From contig DCUH01000084.1 of the NCBI GenBank assembly GCA_002327765.1, forward strand, positions 13,148 to 41,306: a stretch of DNA of 28,159 bases, in the 5' to 3' direction. The stretch comes from a bacterium UBA2219. Lineage in GTDB: Bacteria; Desulfobacterota; Deferrimicrobia; Deferrimicrobiales; Deferrimicrobiaceae. The translations under genes were made by a program, and so were the position numbers. Every line of letters begins with the position of its first letter. Position 1 is the stretch's first letter. The notes under the pieces are model-generated. The model saw only the letters and a list, made by a program, of their open reading frames with translations, was not told the origin of the DNA and searched no databases. Below are positions 16,428-25,260 of the stretch, piece by piece.

Positions 16428-17378
16428 ATGCATCGGGCGGGGTTCGCGGCATGCATGTTCCTGTTGTTCGCGCCGGCGGCGCATGCGGGATGGCTGGGGG
16501 ATGTCGTGTCGGGCACGGGGGGGAACCTGGCGGACCGGTTCCTGCGCGACGCCGCCGACCGGGCGTACGAAGGCGCGAAGGGGTCGGTCGCCCGGCGCGG
16601 GGAGGCCCGGGGGGAGACTCCGGTCGGGAGGGAAGAGGCGCCACCGCGGAAGATGGGGATCCGCCCGGGGGACGTCTCTTCCGGGTACGACTTCGTCGCG
16701 GGGAGCCGGGAGCTCTTCATCGACGATTTCCGGACCACCGACCCGGGCGGGTTCCCGGCGCGCTGGACGCTGCGCGGCCCGGATACCGATTCGTGGAAGG
16801 CGCCGCTGGAGGTCGCCCGGTGCGGCGGGAGGAACTGGGCCCGGTACCGCCCGTCGAACGAGGCCAAGGACGTCCGGTCCTCCTTCTACGCCCGCCTGGA
16901 CGCGGGCAAGGACCTGCCCGACCGGTTCACGGTCGAATTCGACGCCGTCCTTCCCCCCTTCGACGGGAAGGACCGGAAGCCGGAGTACCGGGTGCTCCTG
17001 ATCAACCACGGGAGCGCGTACCGGTCGCTCGATTACGAGGCGACGTCGAGCAACGTGGTCCGCATCGGGTCCTGCGGCGCATCGTCGGGGAGCACGGAAC
17101 TGCCCTACGAGCGCGGGGACGGCCAGGTCCACCGCGTGGAAATCGTCGTGGACGGCCGGTCCGTGAAGGCGTATCTCGACAAGGAGCTGGTGGTCAACGA
17201 CCCCGCGGGCATCGTGCGGCCGGTCACGGTCGTCGGCATGGAGCTGTCGTACCGGACCGGGGCCGACGTCCTCCCCCTCATGTTCACGAACTTCCGCCTG
17301 GCAGCCGCGGGGCCGGTCACCGCACAAGCACCGTGGAGTACTTCGCGATCCGGACCAGCCCCGGCTTCGCTCCCTTGA
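16428..17378 (+). CDS. Secreted protein with a predicted beta-sandwich domain, function unknown
   Basis: 316 residues. The ATG at 16428 has AAGGAGG seven bases upstream and gives a clear signal peptide (HRAGFAACMFLLFAPAAHA, cut after AHA near residue 20). After a variable linker, residues from about 88 read YDFVAGSRELFIDDF, then FPARWTLRG, DRFTVEFDAVLP and VHRVEIVVDGRSVKAYLD. This pattern resembles the jelly-roll domain found ahead of OmpA domains in some outer-membrane proteins; the resemblance is from memory. No OmpA-like C terminus is present. The gene follows nadE after 175 bases that hold GC-rich hairpins. Its last 62 bases overlap rqcH, and the C-terminal tail there is rich in P, S and A, so it may be an accidental extension. 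Confidence 0.75.
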   Translation: MHRAGFAACMFLLFAPAAHAGWLGDVVSGTGGNLADRFLRDAADRAYEGAKGSVARRGEARGETPVGREEAPPRKMGIRPGDVSSGYDFVAGSRELFIDDFRTTDPGGFPARWTLRGPDTDSWKAPLEVARCGGRNWARYRPSNEAKDVRSSFYARLDAGKDLPDRFTVEFDAVLPPFDGKDRKPEYRVLLINHGSAYRSLDYEATSSNVVRIGSCGASSGSTELPYERGDGQVHRVEIVVDGRSVKAYLDKELVVNDPAGIVRPVTVVGMELSYRTGADVLPLMFTNFRLAAAGPVTAQAPWSTSRSGPAPASLP

Positions 17379-18975
17379 ACTTCGAGACGTGCCGGGCCTC
17401 GGCGAGGAAGACGGGGACGTTGCCCGACCCTTTCGCCTTGCTGTGGAACACCGCCAGGCGGGCGCCTTCCTCGATCACCTCCTTCGGGACTTCCTTCCCC
17501 GGGGGGCGGCGGACGAGCACGTGGCTCCCCGGGATCCCCTGCGCGTGCAGCCAGAGGTCGTCGGGAGAGGACAGCTCCTTCACGATCCGGTCGTTCCCGA
17601 CGTTGTTCCGGCCGACGAGGATCGTGAAGCCGCGGTATTCGACGTTCTCCACCTGGGGTGCGACCGGCCTGGGAGCATCGGACCGGCCTCCCTTCCGTTT
17701 CGGCGGGGTCTTCGCCCGCGAGGCAAAGGAGGCCGAGAGCTCCTGCCGGACCGCGATCAGCTCGTCCCTCGAGCGCGCGGCGTCGAGCTGGGCCTCCAGC
17801 GATTCGATGTAGTAGATCCCTTCCGCCACCTCCCGCCTGCGCCGGCGGACGATCTCCCTCGCGTTCTTCGCCTTGCGCGCCAGGCGGAAGTACCGGTTCA
17901 TGTTCTCGACGGGGGACAACGCCGGGTCCAGCGGGACGCCGCGGAACGAGGTCATTCCCTTGGCGAACTCGCCCAGGTTCGCCTTCAGCGTCTCCCCGTG
18001 GACCCCCCCCGCGAGCCCTTCCACGAGCCGCTCCTCGTCCCCGCCGACGTTCTCGAGCTTGTGGCGTTCTTTCTTGAGCAGCGCCTGGATGCGGGTGGAG
18101 AGCTGCCGGCGCAGCGCGTCCAGCTCGCGGGCTTCCGCGACGGTGGAGTAGAAGGCGTCCGCCGCGTCGTTGGCGGAGGGGTACGGCTCGAACTCCTCGA
18201 ACCCGGCCGCGGGGCAGGGGAAGGGGAGGATGCACCGCTTGCCGCCGGGAAGCGTCCCGATGCCGGGCGAGAACTCGTCTTCCTCGTATCGTCGCACCAG
18301 TTCCCTCAGCGCGGAATACAGCGCCCCGGGGCCGTCCTTCCCCCTCGCCGCCGCCTCGCGGGCCGCCTCCCTGCCCAGCCCCGCCACGGAACCCTGCAGC
18401 GCGCGGTCCAGGCCGCCGAATCCCCCGGCGAAGATCCTTTCGGCGTCTTCCGGGGTCACCTCCGGGAGGAACACCCGCGCCGGGCGCGGCAGCGGCCTGT
18501 ACGGAAGGCCCGGGGAGACCTCGCGGATCCGGCTTTCTTCCGGCGACACGACGCGCAGCGGGCAGAGGATCGTGCCGGCTTCGTCGACGTAGATCAGGTT
18601 GGCGTGCCGGCCGAACAGCTCCGCGTACAGCGAGGTCCGTTCATGCTCGGCGTCCGGGCGCGACGAGGCGAAATCGATCCGCACCGAGCGGTCGTACGGC
18701 GCGAGGGCGAGCGACGCGACGCGCATCCCCTCCATGTGCCTGCGGAGGTACTGGCAGAACCGGGGAGGGACGGCCGGGTTGGGGGACCTGCGGGTCGTCA
18801 GATGGATTCGGCAGTTCTCCGGGTCGGCGGACAGCAGAAGCCGCTTTTCCCCGTGCCCCGTCCAGAGCGCGAGGACGATCTCCCGGTCCGCCGGCTGGTG
18901 GACCTTCGAGACCAGCGCCCCGGGAAGCGCCCCGGACAGCTCGGAGACGACCTGTTTCAGGAGAAAGGCGTCCAT
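17317..18975 (-). CDS. rqcH: NFACT family protein, RqcH-like
   Basis: 552 residues with the order NFACT-N, coiled coil and NFACT-R. The N-terminal part begins MDAFLLKQVVSELSGAL and has D95-R96 (YDRSVRI), matching the D97-R98 pair that RqcH of Bacillus subtilis needs for tRNA binding. Charged helices follow (about 290-410, including ELDALRRQL). The C-terminal domain has DDLWLHAQGIPGSHVLVR and ends HVSKFKGAKPGLVRIAKYSTV. RqcH adds alanine tails to nascent chains on stalled 50S subunits; earlier annotations call such proteins fibronectin-binding. It lies 35 bases after the hybrid kinase gene on the same strand, and overlaps the secreted protein gene at its 3' end. Confidence 0.93.
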   Translation of the reverse strand: MDAFLLKQVVSELSGALPGALVSKVHQPADREIVLALWTGHGEKRLLLSADPENCRIHLTTRRSPNPAVPPRFCQYLRRHMEGMRVASLALAPYDRSVRIDFASSRPDAEHERTSLYAELFGRHANLIYVDEAGTILCPLRVVSPEESRIREVSPGLPYRPLPRPARVFLPEVTPEDAERIFAGGFGGLDRALQGSVAGLGREAAREAAARGKDGPGALYSALRELVRRYEEDEFSPGIGTLPGGKRCILPFPCPAAGFEEFEPYPSANDAADAFYSTVAEARELDALRRQLSTRIQALLKKERHKLENVGGDEERLVEGLAGGVHGETLKANLGEFAKGMTSFRGVPLDPALSPVENMNRYFRLARKAKNAREIVRRRRREVAEGIYYIESLEAQLDAARSRDELIAVRQELSASFASRAKTPPKRKGGRSDAPRPVAPQVENVEYRGFTILVGRNNVGNDRIVKELSSPDDLWLHAQGIPGSHVLVRRPPGKEVPKEVIEEGARLAVFHSKAKGSGNVPVFLAEARHVSKFKGAKPGLVRIAKYSTVLVR

Positions 18976-19010
18976 CGCCTTTCATTCTACGCCAGTGGTG
19001 GAGGGCGGGG

Positions 19011-21767
19011 TCAGGCGACCGGGACCGGCGCGTCTTCCCGCCGCGCGGTTTCCTCCAGCGCGGTCCCGACGGCGTCGAATTCCTCCAGGATCGCCCAGAA
19101 CGCCTCCCTGGAGCCGCCGGTCGCGCCGGCGCGCCCCTTCTCCTCGAGGTCGCGGAACATCTCCGCGAGGACCGCCGCCCCGACGTACCCGCTGGCCGAC
19201 TTCAGTGTGTGGGCGATCGGCCAGATCCGCTCCGCGTCCTCGGAGTCGACCGCCAGCGCCAGGGCTTCCATGCGCCGCCGTGAATCCGCGAGATAGGTTT
19301 TCACGATGCGGGACACAAGCCCCTTCGCCCCGGAGCGCTCCAGTGTCCGGAGATCTTCCAGTGCGGCGGGGTTCAGGCGCCCGCCGCGCGGGGCGGGGCA
19401 TTCCGCGGCTTCCGCGGGGGCGGTCCCGCCAAGCCATTTCCCGAGGGTTTTTTGAAGGTCCGCGGCCGAAAACGGCTTGGCCAGGTAGTCGTCCATGCCG
19501 GCGGCCAGGCAGGCCTCCCGGTCGCCCTGCATCGCGTGGGCGGTGAGGGCGATGATCGGGATCCTCGGGGCGGAGCCCGCGGGGCCCGCGCCCGACGACT
19601 CCCTCGCCCGCACCTCCCGGGTCGCCTCGTACCCGTCCATCCCGGGCATCTGGCAGTCCATCAGGACGGCGTCGAAGCGTCCGCCGGACATCGCCTCGAG
19701 GGCCTCACTCCCGCTCCCCGCGATCGCCACCTCGAACCCGAACGAGGCGAGCATGGCGCGCGTGACCTCCTGGTTCACGGGGTTGTCCTCGGCGAGCAGC
19801 ACCCGCCCCCTCAAGGAAGGCCGTTCCGCAGCCGCCGGCGGGGCCACCGGCACGGACTGCGGGGGGAGGGTGAAGTGCGCCTTCCTGAGCGGAAGGGTGA
19901 ACCAGAAGGTGGAGCCGCCGCCCGGGTCGCTCAGGACGCCGATCTCGCCGCCCATCATGACGACCAGCTGCTTCGATATCGCCAGCCCCAGCCCCGTGCC
20001 CCCGTGCTGCCTGGTGGACGAGCCGTCCGCCTGGGAGAAGGATTCGAAGATCCTCCCCCTCTGCGAGGGGCGGATCCCGATCCCCGTGTCGATCACCTCG
20101 AACCGGAGGAACGGCGCCCCGCCGGCCCTGTCGACGGGCCGCACGCGGATCTCCACCGATCCCTTCTCCGTGAACTTGACCGCGTTGCCCACGAGATTCA
20201 CCAGTACCTGGCGCAGGCGTGAGGGGTCGCCCCGCAGCGAGTCCGGGATGCCGGCCTCGATCCCGTAGCGCAAGAGCAGCCCCTTCTCCCGGGCCTTCGG
20301 GAGCAGCAGCTCCACGACCTCCGCGATCGCCCGGTCCAGCCGGAAATCGGAGTTGCTCAGCTCGAGCTTGCCGGCCTCGATCTTGGAGAAATCGAGGATG
20401 TCGTTGAGCAGGCCGAGGAGCTTCACGCCCGAGCCGTGGGCCGTGTCGGCGTATTTCCGCTGCACGTCCGAAAGCTCCGTGGACAGCAGGAGCTCTGTCA
20501 TGCCGAGGATCCCGTTCATCGGCGTCCGGATCTCGTGGCTCATGTTCGCCAGGAACTGCGATTTCGTCCGGCTGGCCGCCTCTGCCTGTTCCTTGGATCT
20601 CCTCAAGGCCTCCTCGGCCTTTTTCCTCCCGGTGATGTCCATCGCGACGCAGACGTATCCGCCGTTCCTGCCCGGGGCCTCCTCGATCGCCGATACCGAG
20701 AAGAGCACGGGAATGCTCCGGCCGTCCTTCGACCGGAAGCTCCTCTCCGAGGTGGCCGCCGGCCCCCGCCCGCTGCCTTTCCGGGCGACCGCGGCGAACT
20801 GCTCGAGCACGGCGCGTTCCGGCTCCTCCAGGATCGCTGCGACCGGCCGACCGATCATCTCCCCCTCCTCGTACTTGAGTAGGTCCAGGGCCGCCCGGTT
20901 CGCCCCGACGACGAACCCGTTGACGTTCACGACGATCAGCGCCTCGTTCAGCGACCGGATGATGCCCTCGGTGTATTCCCGGGCCGCGAGCAGGTCCTGC
21001 CTCGACCGCCGCAGCCCCTCGGTCATGCGATTGAAGGAATCGGCGAGGCTCTCCAGCTCGTCCCCCGTCCGGATGTCCGCCTTGCAGCTCAAGTCCCCGG
21101 CCGCGACCCGCTGCGTGACCTCGTCGAGGGTGGCGATGGACCGGGTGAGCTTCCTCGAGAAGGCCAGCGAGGCGGCCAGCGTGGTGACGATGCACACGGC
21201 GAGGAGGAGCAGCGACCGCAGGTAGAGCGCGTTGAGGTCCTGCCGGTATTTTTCCAGCGAGAAGCCGATATGGATCCAGCCCCAGTCGATGCCGGAGTAC
21301 TCGAACTTGTAGGGGTAGTGGAAGACCTGCTCCCCAACGAGGCCGCTGTGGAGGAATTTCCCGCCTTTTTCCGGCGAGGCCTTCGCGGGCCTCCAGATCC
21401 CGTCGAGCCGGTCCTGTCTCCATCCCGCCTTCGTATGGACGAGGGAGAAGCCGTCCTTGCGGGTGATCACCACGTACCGGAGCGAGTCACTGTCCGCCAG
21501 CACCTTCATGCTATGTTCGATGGCGCTGCTGTAGTCCTCCGTTATGATCGCGGTCGCGGTCACCTGGCTGATCGACGCGGCGATGTTGCGGGCCTCGGAG
21601 CCCATGCCGTCGATGAAAACCCGCTTCTGGTACGGGAGGGTGAGCGCGAGGTACAGGACCAGCGTGGCGATCACCAGGATCCAGGAGTAGATCGCCGCCT
21701 TGAAGTAGATCTTCCGCGGTCGGAAGAACGGGCGATTTCCGCCGCCGTTCCCTTCGGCCCGGGTCAT
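19011..21767 (-). CDS. Hybrid histidine kinase with HAMP, PAS, receiver and Hpt domains
   Basis: About 918 residues. In order: membrane helix 23-45, periplasmic sensor about 46-183, membrane helix 184-204, HAMP 204-256, PAS 266-381, HisKA with H411 (NMSHEIRTPMNG), ATPase domain (NLVGNAVKF, DTGIGI, GGTGLGLA), receiver with D704 (LMDCQMPGMDG) and K764 (KPF), and a C-terminal Hpt domain with H853 (IAHTLKSASGYVG). It therefore carries every phosphorelay step except the final response regulator. The signal is unknown. I chose the ATG at 21767; ATG 21776 is equally possible. The gene is the first of a two-gene unit with rqcH and is preceded by a leader of more than 300 bases. Confidence 0.95.
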   Translation of the reverse strand: MTRAEGNGGGNRPFFRPRKIYFKAAIYSWILVIATLVLYLALTLPYQKRVFIDGMGSEARNIAASISQVTATAIITEDYSSAIEHSMKVLADSDSLRYVVITRKDGFSLVHTKAGWRQDRLDGIWRPAKASPEKGGKFLHSGLVGEQVFHYPYKFEYSGIDWGWIHIGFSLEKYRQDLNALYLRSLLLLAVCIVTTLAASLAFSRKLTRSIATLDEVTQRVAAGDLSCKADIRTGDELESLADSFNRMTEGLRRSRQDLLAAREYTEGIIRSLNEALIVVNVNGFVVGANRAALDLLKYEEGEMIGRPVAAILEEPERAVLEQFAAVARKGSGRGPAATSERSFRSKDGRSIPVLFSVSAIEEAPGRNGGYVCVAMDITGRKKAEEALRRSKEQAEAASRTKSQFLANMSHEIRTPMNGILGMTELLLSTELSDVQRKYADTAHGSGVKLLGLLNDILDFSKIEAGKLELSNSDFRLDRAIAEVVELLLPKAREKGLLLRYGIEAGIPDSLRGDPSRLRQVLVNLVGNAVKFTEKGSVEIRVRPVDRAGGAPFLRFEVIDTGIGIRPSQRGRIFESFSQADGSSTRQHGGTGLGLAISKQLVVMMGGEIGVLSDPGGGSTFWFTLPLRKAHFTLPPQSVPVAPPAAAERPSLRGRVLLAEDNPVNQEVTRAMLASFGFEVAIAGSGSEALEAMSGGRFDAVLMDCQMPGMDGYEATREVRARESSGAGPAGSAPRIPIIALTAHAMQGDREACLAAGMDDYLAKPFSAADLQKTLGKWLGGTAPAEAAECPAPRGGRLNPAALEDLRTLERSGAKGLVSRIVKTYLADSRRRMEALALAVDSEDAERIWPIAHTLKSASGYVGAAVLAEMFRDLEEKGRAGATGGSREAFWAILEEFDAVGTALEETARREDAPVPVA

Positions 21768-22089
21768 TCCGTCCATCCCCGCGAGGCGTTCGTTTCGGCG
21801 CAGGACGAAAGGAGCGCGGCGAGTGCCGGCCGGAGAGCCGCGTCGCGCAGGCGGGAAACCGGAACCATCGCACGTCTTTTCCGCAAGGGCATCCTCGGTC
21901 GACCGGCTCCGAACCGTATTTCCGCCGTCTCGGGACAAGCGAAACCCGATCCGTTTGTTTATCGGTGCATTCCCAAGGGTTCTTTAAAAGTGTTTGCCGG
22001 CGAGGGGAGGCCGGGGAAAACGCGCCCGTGCCGCCCGTTCCGGCAGGTGCTACAATCGGAAAAATGTGCGGTTGCGACGGGGAGACGGA
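21768..22089. other. Long divergent intergenic region between a histidine kinase and a lipoprotein gene
   Basis: About 320 bases without a credible gene. The part near the lipoprotein holds an extended -10 promoter. The middle (about 21950-22000) is AT-richer than its surroundings, with TTTGTTTATCGG and TTCTTTAAAAG, and may hold the kinase promoter, though I find no good -35/-10 pair there. The kinase-proximal 200 bases are GC-rich, contain the palindrome CGGTCGACCG (near 21896) and could fold as a leader RNA. I compared it with the cyclic-di-GMP riboswitch consensus and do not see the required GGGCAAACC. Confidence 0.5.
22048..22056 (+). promoter_or_regulatory. Extended -10 promoter for the lipoprotein gene
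   Basis: TGC directly before TACAAT (22051-22056) gives an extended -10 element; TACAAT matches five of six consensus bases. No good -35 hexamer lies 17 bases upstream, which is usual for this promoter type. Transcription would start near 22063, 27 bases before the ATG. Confidence 0.5.
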
Positions 22090-22521
22090 ATGAAACGGAC
22101 TTTGATGCCAATCCTTTGGGCGGCCGCCCTGCTTCTCCTTTGTTCCTGCGCCGCCAGGAAGGAGGCGGCTCTCCCACCCGTGCCTCCCCCCGCGCTCCCG
22201 CCGTCGCCCGCGCGGGTCGAGGTCGTCCAGCTTCAGATGACCGCGAACCGGGATTTCGTGGGTGTCAAGTTCCGCATGGTCGGGGGCGAGCGCGTCGATC
22301 TCAACGCGACGGAGATCTACCTGCTCGACGAATCCACGGGCGACAGGTACCCGGTCGTCCGCCTGCAGCGCATCGGCCGGATGGCGGAGTTCAGCGTGCC
22401 CGGGGAAGCGGGCATACACCACGTCATGTTCCGGAACCGCGAGGGCAGGCTGAAGATCGGGAGACGGGTCACTATCGTCGTCGGGAATGCGCGGCACGAG
22501 CACCTTGTGATTCGGGAGTGA
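22090..22521 (+). CDS. Small lipoprotein of unknown function
   Basis: 143 residues. The N terminus KRTLMPILWAAALLLLCSC is a lipoprotein signal; the most likely lipidated cysteine is the second one (LCSC). A proline-rich linker (PPVPPPALPPSP) is followed by a compact, probably beta-strand-rich domain from about residue 40 (VEVVQLQMTANRDFVGVKF to RRVTIVVGN). I do not recognise the family. GGGGAG lies shortly before the ATG. It is divergent from one hybrid kinase and convergent with another, overlapping the latter by 50 bases. Its place between two sensors suggests a cell-envelope role related to signalling, but that is only context. Confidence 0.8.
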   Translation: MKRTLMPILWAAALLLLCSCAARKEAALPPVPPPALPPSPARVEVVQLQMTANRDFVGVKFRMVGGERVDLNATEIYLLDESTGDRYPVVRLQRIGRMAEFSVPGEAGIHHVMFRNREGRLKIGRRVTIVVGNARHEHLVIRE

Positions 22522-25201
22522 CCCCGGAGGCCGCCCGGTCCGCCAGCAGTTCGCGCGCCTTGCGTGAAAGCGACGTCGGTGTGATCGGCTTCTGTAGGAA
22601 CGCTCGCCCCTTGCCCATCCGCCCCAGGTGCTTCCGGGCGTCTTCCGCGTATCCCGACATGTAGAGGATGGGGATGCCCGGCCTCCCGGCCGCCACCCGC
22701 TCGGCGAGCTCGATGCCGTTCATCCCGGGCATGACGAGGTCCGTGACCAGCAGGTCGATCGTCCCGTCGTGGCGGCCGCTGATCTCCAGCGCGGAGGCGC
22801 CGTTCGGGGCGTCTAGGACGGTGTAGCCGTTCCCCCGGAAGATCTCCGCCGCGAGCTCGCGCACCATGTCCTCGTCCTCGACGAGGAGGATGGTTTCGCC
22901 GCCGCCCGTTCCCTCGAGCGTTTTCTCGCGTGTTTCCTCCACCGTTTCCTGAACCGCCCTTTCGACGGCCGGGAGGTAGATGGTGAAGGTCGTCCCTTTC
23001 CCGGGGGCGCTCGCGACCCGGATGTATCCGCCGCTCTGCTTCACGATCCCGTACACGGTGGCCAGCCCCAGCCCGGTCCCCTTGCCCTGCTTCTTCGTCG
23101 TGAAGAACGGCTCGAAGATCCGGTAGAGGACCTCGTTGCTCATCCCTGTCCCGTTGTCTGCGACCCGCAACGTGGCGTAGCGGCCGGGGGGGATGGTCAG
23201 CTCGCGTTCCACGAAGGGAGACTCCATGGTGAGGTTTTCCGTGGACACGACCAGCTTCCCGCCGGCGGGCATCGCGTCGCGCGCGTTGACGCACAGGTTC
23301 ATCAGGATCTGCTCGATCTGGCTCGGGTCGGCCTGGACCGTCCAGAGGTCCGGGCCCGGTTCCGTCACGAATTCGATGTCCTCCCCGATCAGGCGGCGCA
23401 GCATCTTCGCCAGGTTCTCGACGACTTCATCCATCCGGAGCAGCTTCGGCTTCAGGACCTGCCGGCGGCTGAAGGCGAGGAGCTGGTGCGTGAGGGCGGC
23501 GGCGCGCTCGCCCGCCTTGTGGATCTCCTCGATCTCCTTCAGGGCGGGGTTCCTCTCGTCGGTCCGCAGCAGGAGCAGTTCGCTGTACCCCGTGATCACC
23601 GAGAGCAGGTTGTTGAAGTCGTGTGCGACGCCCCCCGCCAGTTTGCCGACGGCTTCCATCTTCATGGACTGGCGGAGCTGCTCCTCGCTGCGGTGCAGGG
23701 CGTCCTCCGCCTTCTTGGTCTCGGTGATGTCCGCCATGATCGCCACCATGGAGGAAACCCTCCCCTGCGCGTCGAGGAGAGGGGCCCCCGAGAAGGCGAG
23801 GATGATCTCCGACCCGTCGCGGCCGCGGCAGCAGATCTCCGTGTTGGCGAATTTCTCCCCGAGGAGGACGAGGTTGCACGTCGCCTTCAGCTCCTGGTTC
23901 CCCTCGGCGGAGAGCAGCGGGTTCGGGCGGCCGATCGTCTCGGATTCCCCCCACCCGAAGATGCGCACGGCGGCCGGGTTCCAGACGCGGACGATCCCGG
24001 CGGCGTCGCTGACGACCACCGCCAGGGGGGAGGCATCGATGAGGGCGTGCAGGGTGCCGCTGGTCTCGTGGAACGCCTCCTCGGCCCGTGTCCGCTCGGC
24101 GATGTGGTTCTTGATGGTGTCCAGCATGACGTCGTTGGCCCGCACCAGCGTGGAGATCTCGTTCTCCCGGGGCCCGGCGTCGAAGTCCGCCCCCGAATAC
24201 TCGTGGATGGTCCGCAGCGTCTTTCCGTACAGGTTCTTCAGGGGCCGGACGATCAGGAAGGTGAGGCCCGCCCCGATCAGCGCGATTCCGGCCAGGATGG
24301 CCAGCCCCCATTGGGACATGCGGACCCGGTTCTTGACCAGCAGCTCGCGGATGACGCCGATGTCGGACTCGATCAGGAGGCAATAGTCCTCGTCCACGAT
24401 TTTCAGCGGAACGTAGGTATAGGACCGGTAAGCGTCTTCGTCGATGTGGAAAAGGGGCACCCGCTTCGCGAGCGTGCGCTGCGCCAGGCGGGGATCGAAC
24501 GCCTTGGCGACGGAAGGGTCGTGGGAGCCCGCGATCACCTTTTCGGACGTGGCGAAGAGCACCTGGTTGCCCGTTTCCCTGGCGATGCGGCCCGCGAAGA
24601 CGTCGTCGACCCGGTTCCCGATGATCAGCACGCCTCCCGGCCTTTCCTTCCCGAATACGTAGACCGGGGCGATGGCCACGATCCCGGCGCCTTCGGGCCC
24701 GGACAACATCGTGATGACCTGCTCCCCTTTCAGCGCCTTCCGGAAGGCGTGCGTCTCCTCCAGCTTCCCCGGCCCCCCGGCTTTTTCCTTTCCCGCGCGG
24801 TACAGGATCTTGCCGTTGGGGTCGGCCATGACGAAGAGCGAGAGGTTCATCTTCGGGAACAGCTGGTTCATCGCCAGTTTCAGCGGCTTGATGTCCCCTT
24901 TCGTCCCGTTGTAGTGGAACAGGCCGTACACGATGTCCGTGTCGCTTTTCAGGATTCTGGACAGGCCCGAGATCCTGTCGACCTCCTGGGAGACCAGCGA
25001 TTCGATCATGCGGTGGGTGTCGAGGGCCTTGTTGCGCTCCCTTTCCTCGAAGACCGTGCGGAATACCGACTTGTTGATCTGGTAGCCGGCGAGAAGGATG
25101 CCCGCGCCGATGGAGACGAGGAGGAGGACGATCGGGAAGACGATGCTGTTGCGGACGCGGAACCCCCGGAATTTCTTCCACGCGTCCTTCATGGTTTCCA
25201 T
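22472..25201 (-). CDS. Hybrid histidine kinase with Cache-like sensor, PAS and C-terminal receiver
   Basis: About 909 residues. Membrane helix about 20-40, a large periplasmic part (about 42-295) resembling a double Cache sensor (FVMADPNGKILYRAG, GGVLIIGNRVDD), membrane helix about 298-318, a HAMP-like stretch, PAS (about 384-496), HisKA with H527 (AGGVAHDFNNLLSVI), ATPase domain (NLCVNARDAMP, ADNGTGM, GKGTGLGLATVYG), and a receiver with D821 (LLVTDLVMPGMNG) and K871 (QKPI). The HDFNN type of kinase box differs from that of the other kinase. Start ATG 25201; ATG 25192 and TTG 25213 are alternatives. No output domain is present, so phosphate must go to a separate regulator. The 3' end overlaps the lipoprotein gene. 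Confidence 0.95.
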   Translation of the reverse strand: METMKDAWKKFRGFRVRNSIVFPIVLLLVSIGAGILLAGYQINKSVFRTVFEERERNKALDTHRMIESLVSQEVDRISGLSRILKSDTDIVYGLFHYNGTKGDIKPLKLAMNQLFPKMNLSLFVMADPNGKILYRAGKEKAGGPGKLEETHAFRKALKGEQVITMLSGPEGAGIVAIAPVYVFGKERPGGVLIIGNRVDDVFAGRIARETGNQVLFATSEKVIAGSHDPSVAKAFDPRLAQRTLAKRVPLFHIDEDAYRSYTYVPLKIVDEDYCLLIESDIGVIRELLVKNRVRMSQWGLAILAGIALIGAGLTFLIVRPLKNLYGKTLRTIHEYSGADFDAGPRENEISTLVRANDVMLDTIKNHIAERTRAEEAFHETSGTLHALIDASPLAVVVSDAAGIVRVWNPAAVRIFGWGESETIGRPNPLLSAEGNQELKATCNLVLLGEKFANTEICCRGRDGSEIILAFSGAPLLDAQGRVSSMVAIMADITETKKAEDALHRSEEQLRQSMKMEAVGKLAGGVAHDFNNLLSVITGYSELLLLRTDERNPALKEIEEIHKAGERAAALTHQLLAFSRRQVLKPKLLRMDEVVENLAKMLRRLIGEDIEFVTEPGPDLWTVQADPSQIEQILMNLCVNARDAMPAGGKLVVSTENLTMESPFVERELTIPPGRYATLRVADNGTGMSNEVLYRIFEPFFTTKKQGKGTGLGLATVYGIVKQSGGYIRVASAPGKGTTFTIYLPAVERAVQETVEETREKTLEGTGGGETILLVEDEDMVRELAAEIFRGNGYTVLDAPNGASALEISGRHDGTIDLLVTDLVMPGMNGIELAERVAAGRPGIPILYMSGYAEDARKHLGRMGKGRAFLQKPITPTSLSRKARELLADRAASGVTPESQGARAAHSRRR

Positions 25202-25260
25202 GAACCGGGTCAATCCGCCGGTACCGCCTCTCGCGTACGTAATAGTCCGAAGATTTTTAT

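Noticed and set aside
21777..21938. N-terminal extension of the first hybrid kinase
   Set aside because: The extra 54 residues have no domain, are basic and lie in a non-coding-looking leader; later ATGs give a normal start ahead of the first membrane helix.
21781..21960. Cyclic-di-GMP (GEMM) riboswitch in the kinase leader
   Set aside because: Stretches such as GCGGGAAACCGG look similar at first sight, but the conserved GGGCAAACC and the GACGCAAAGCC part are absent on both strands.
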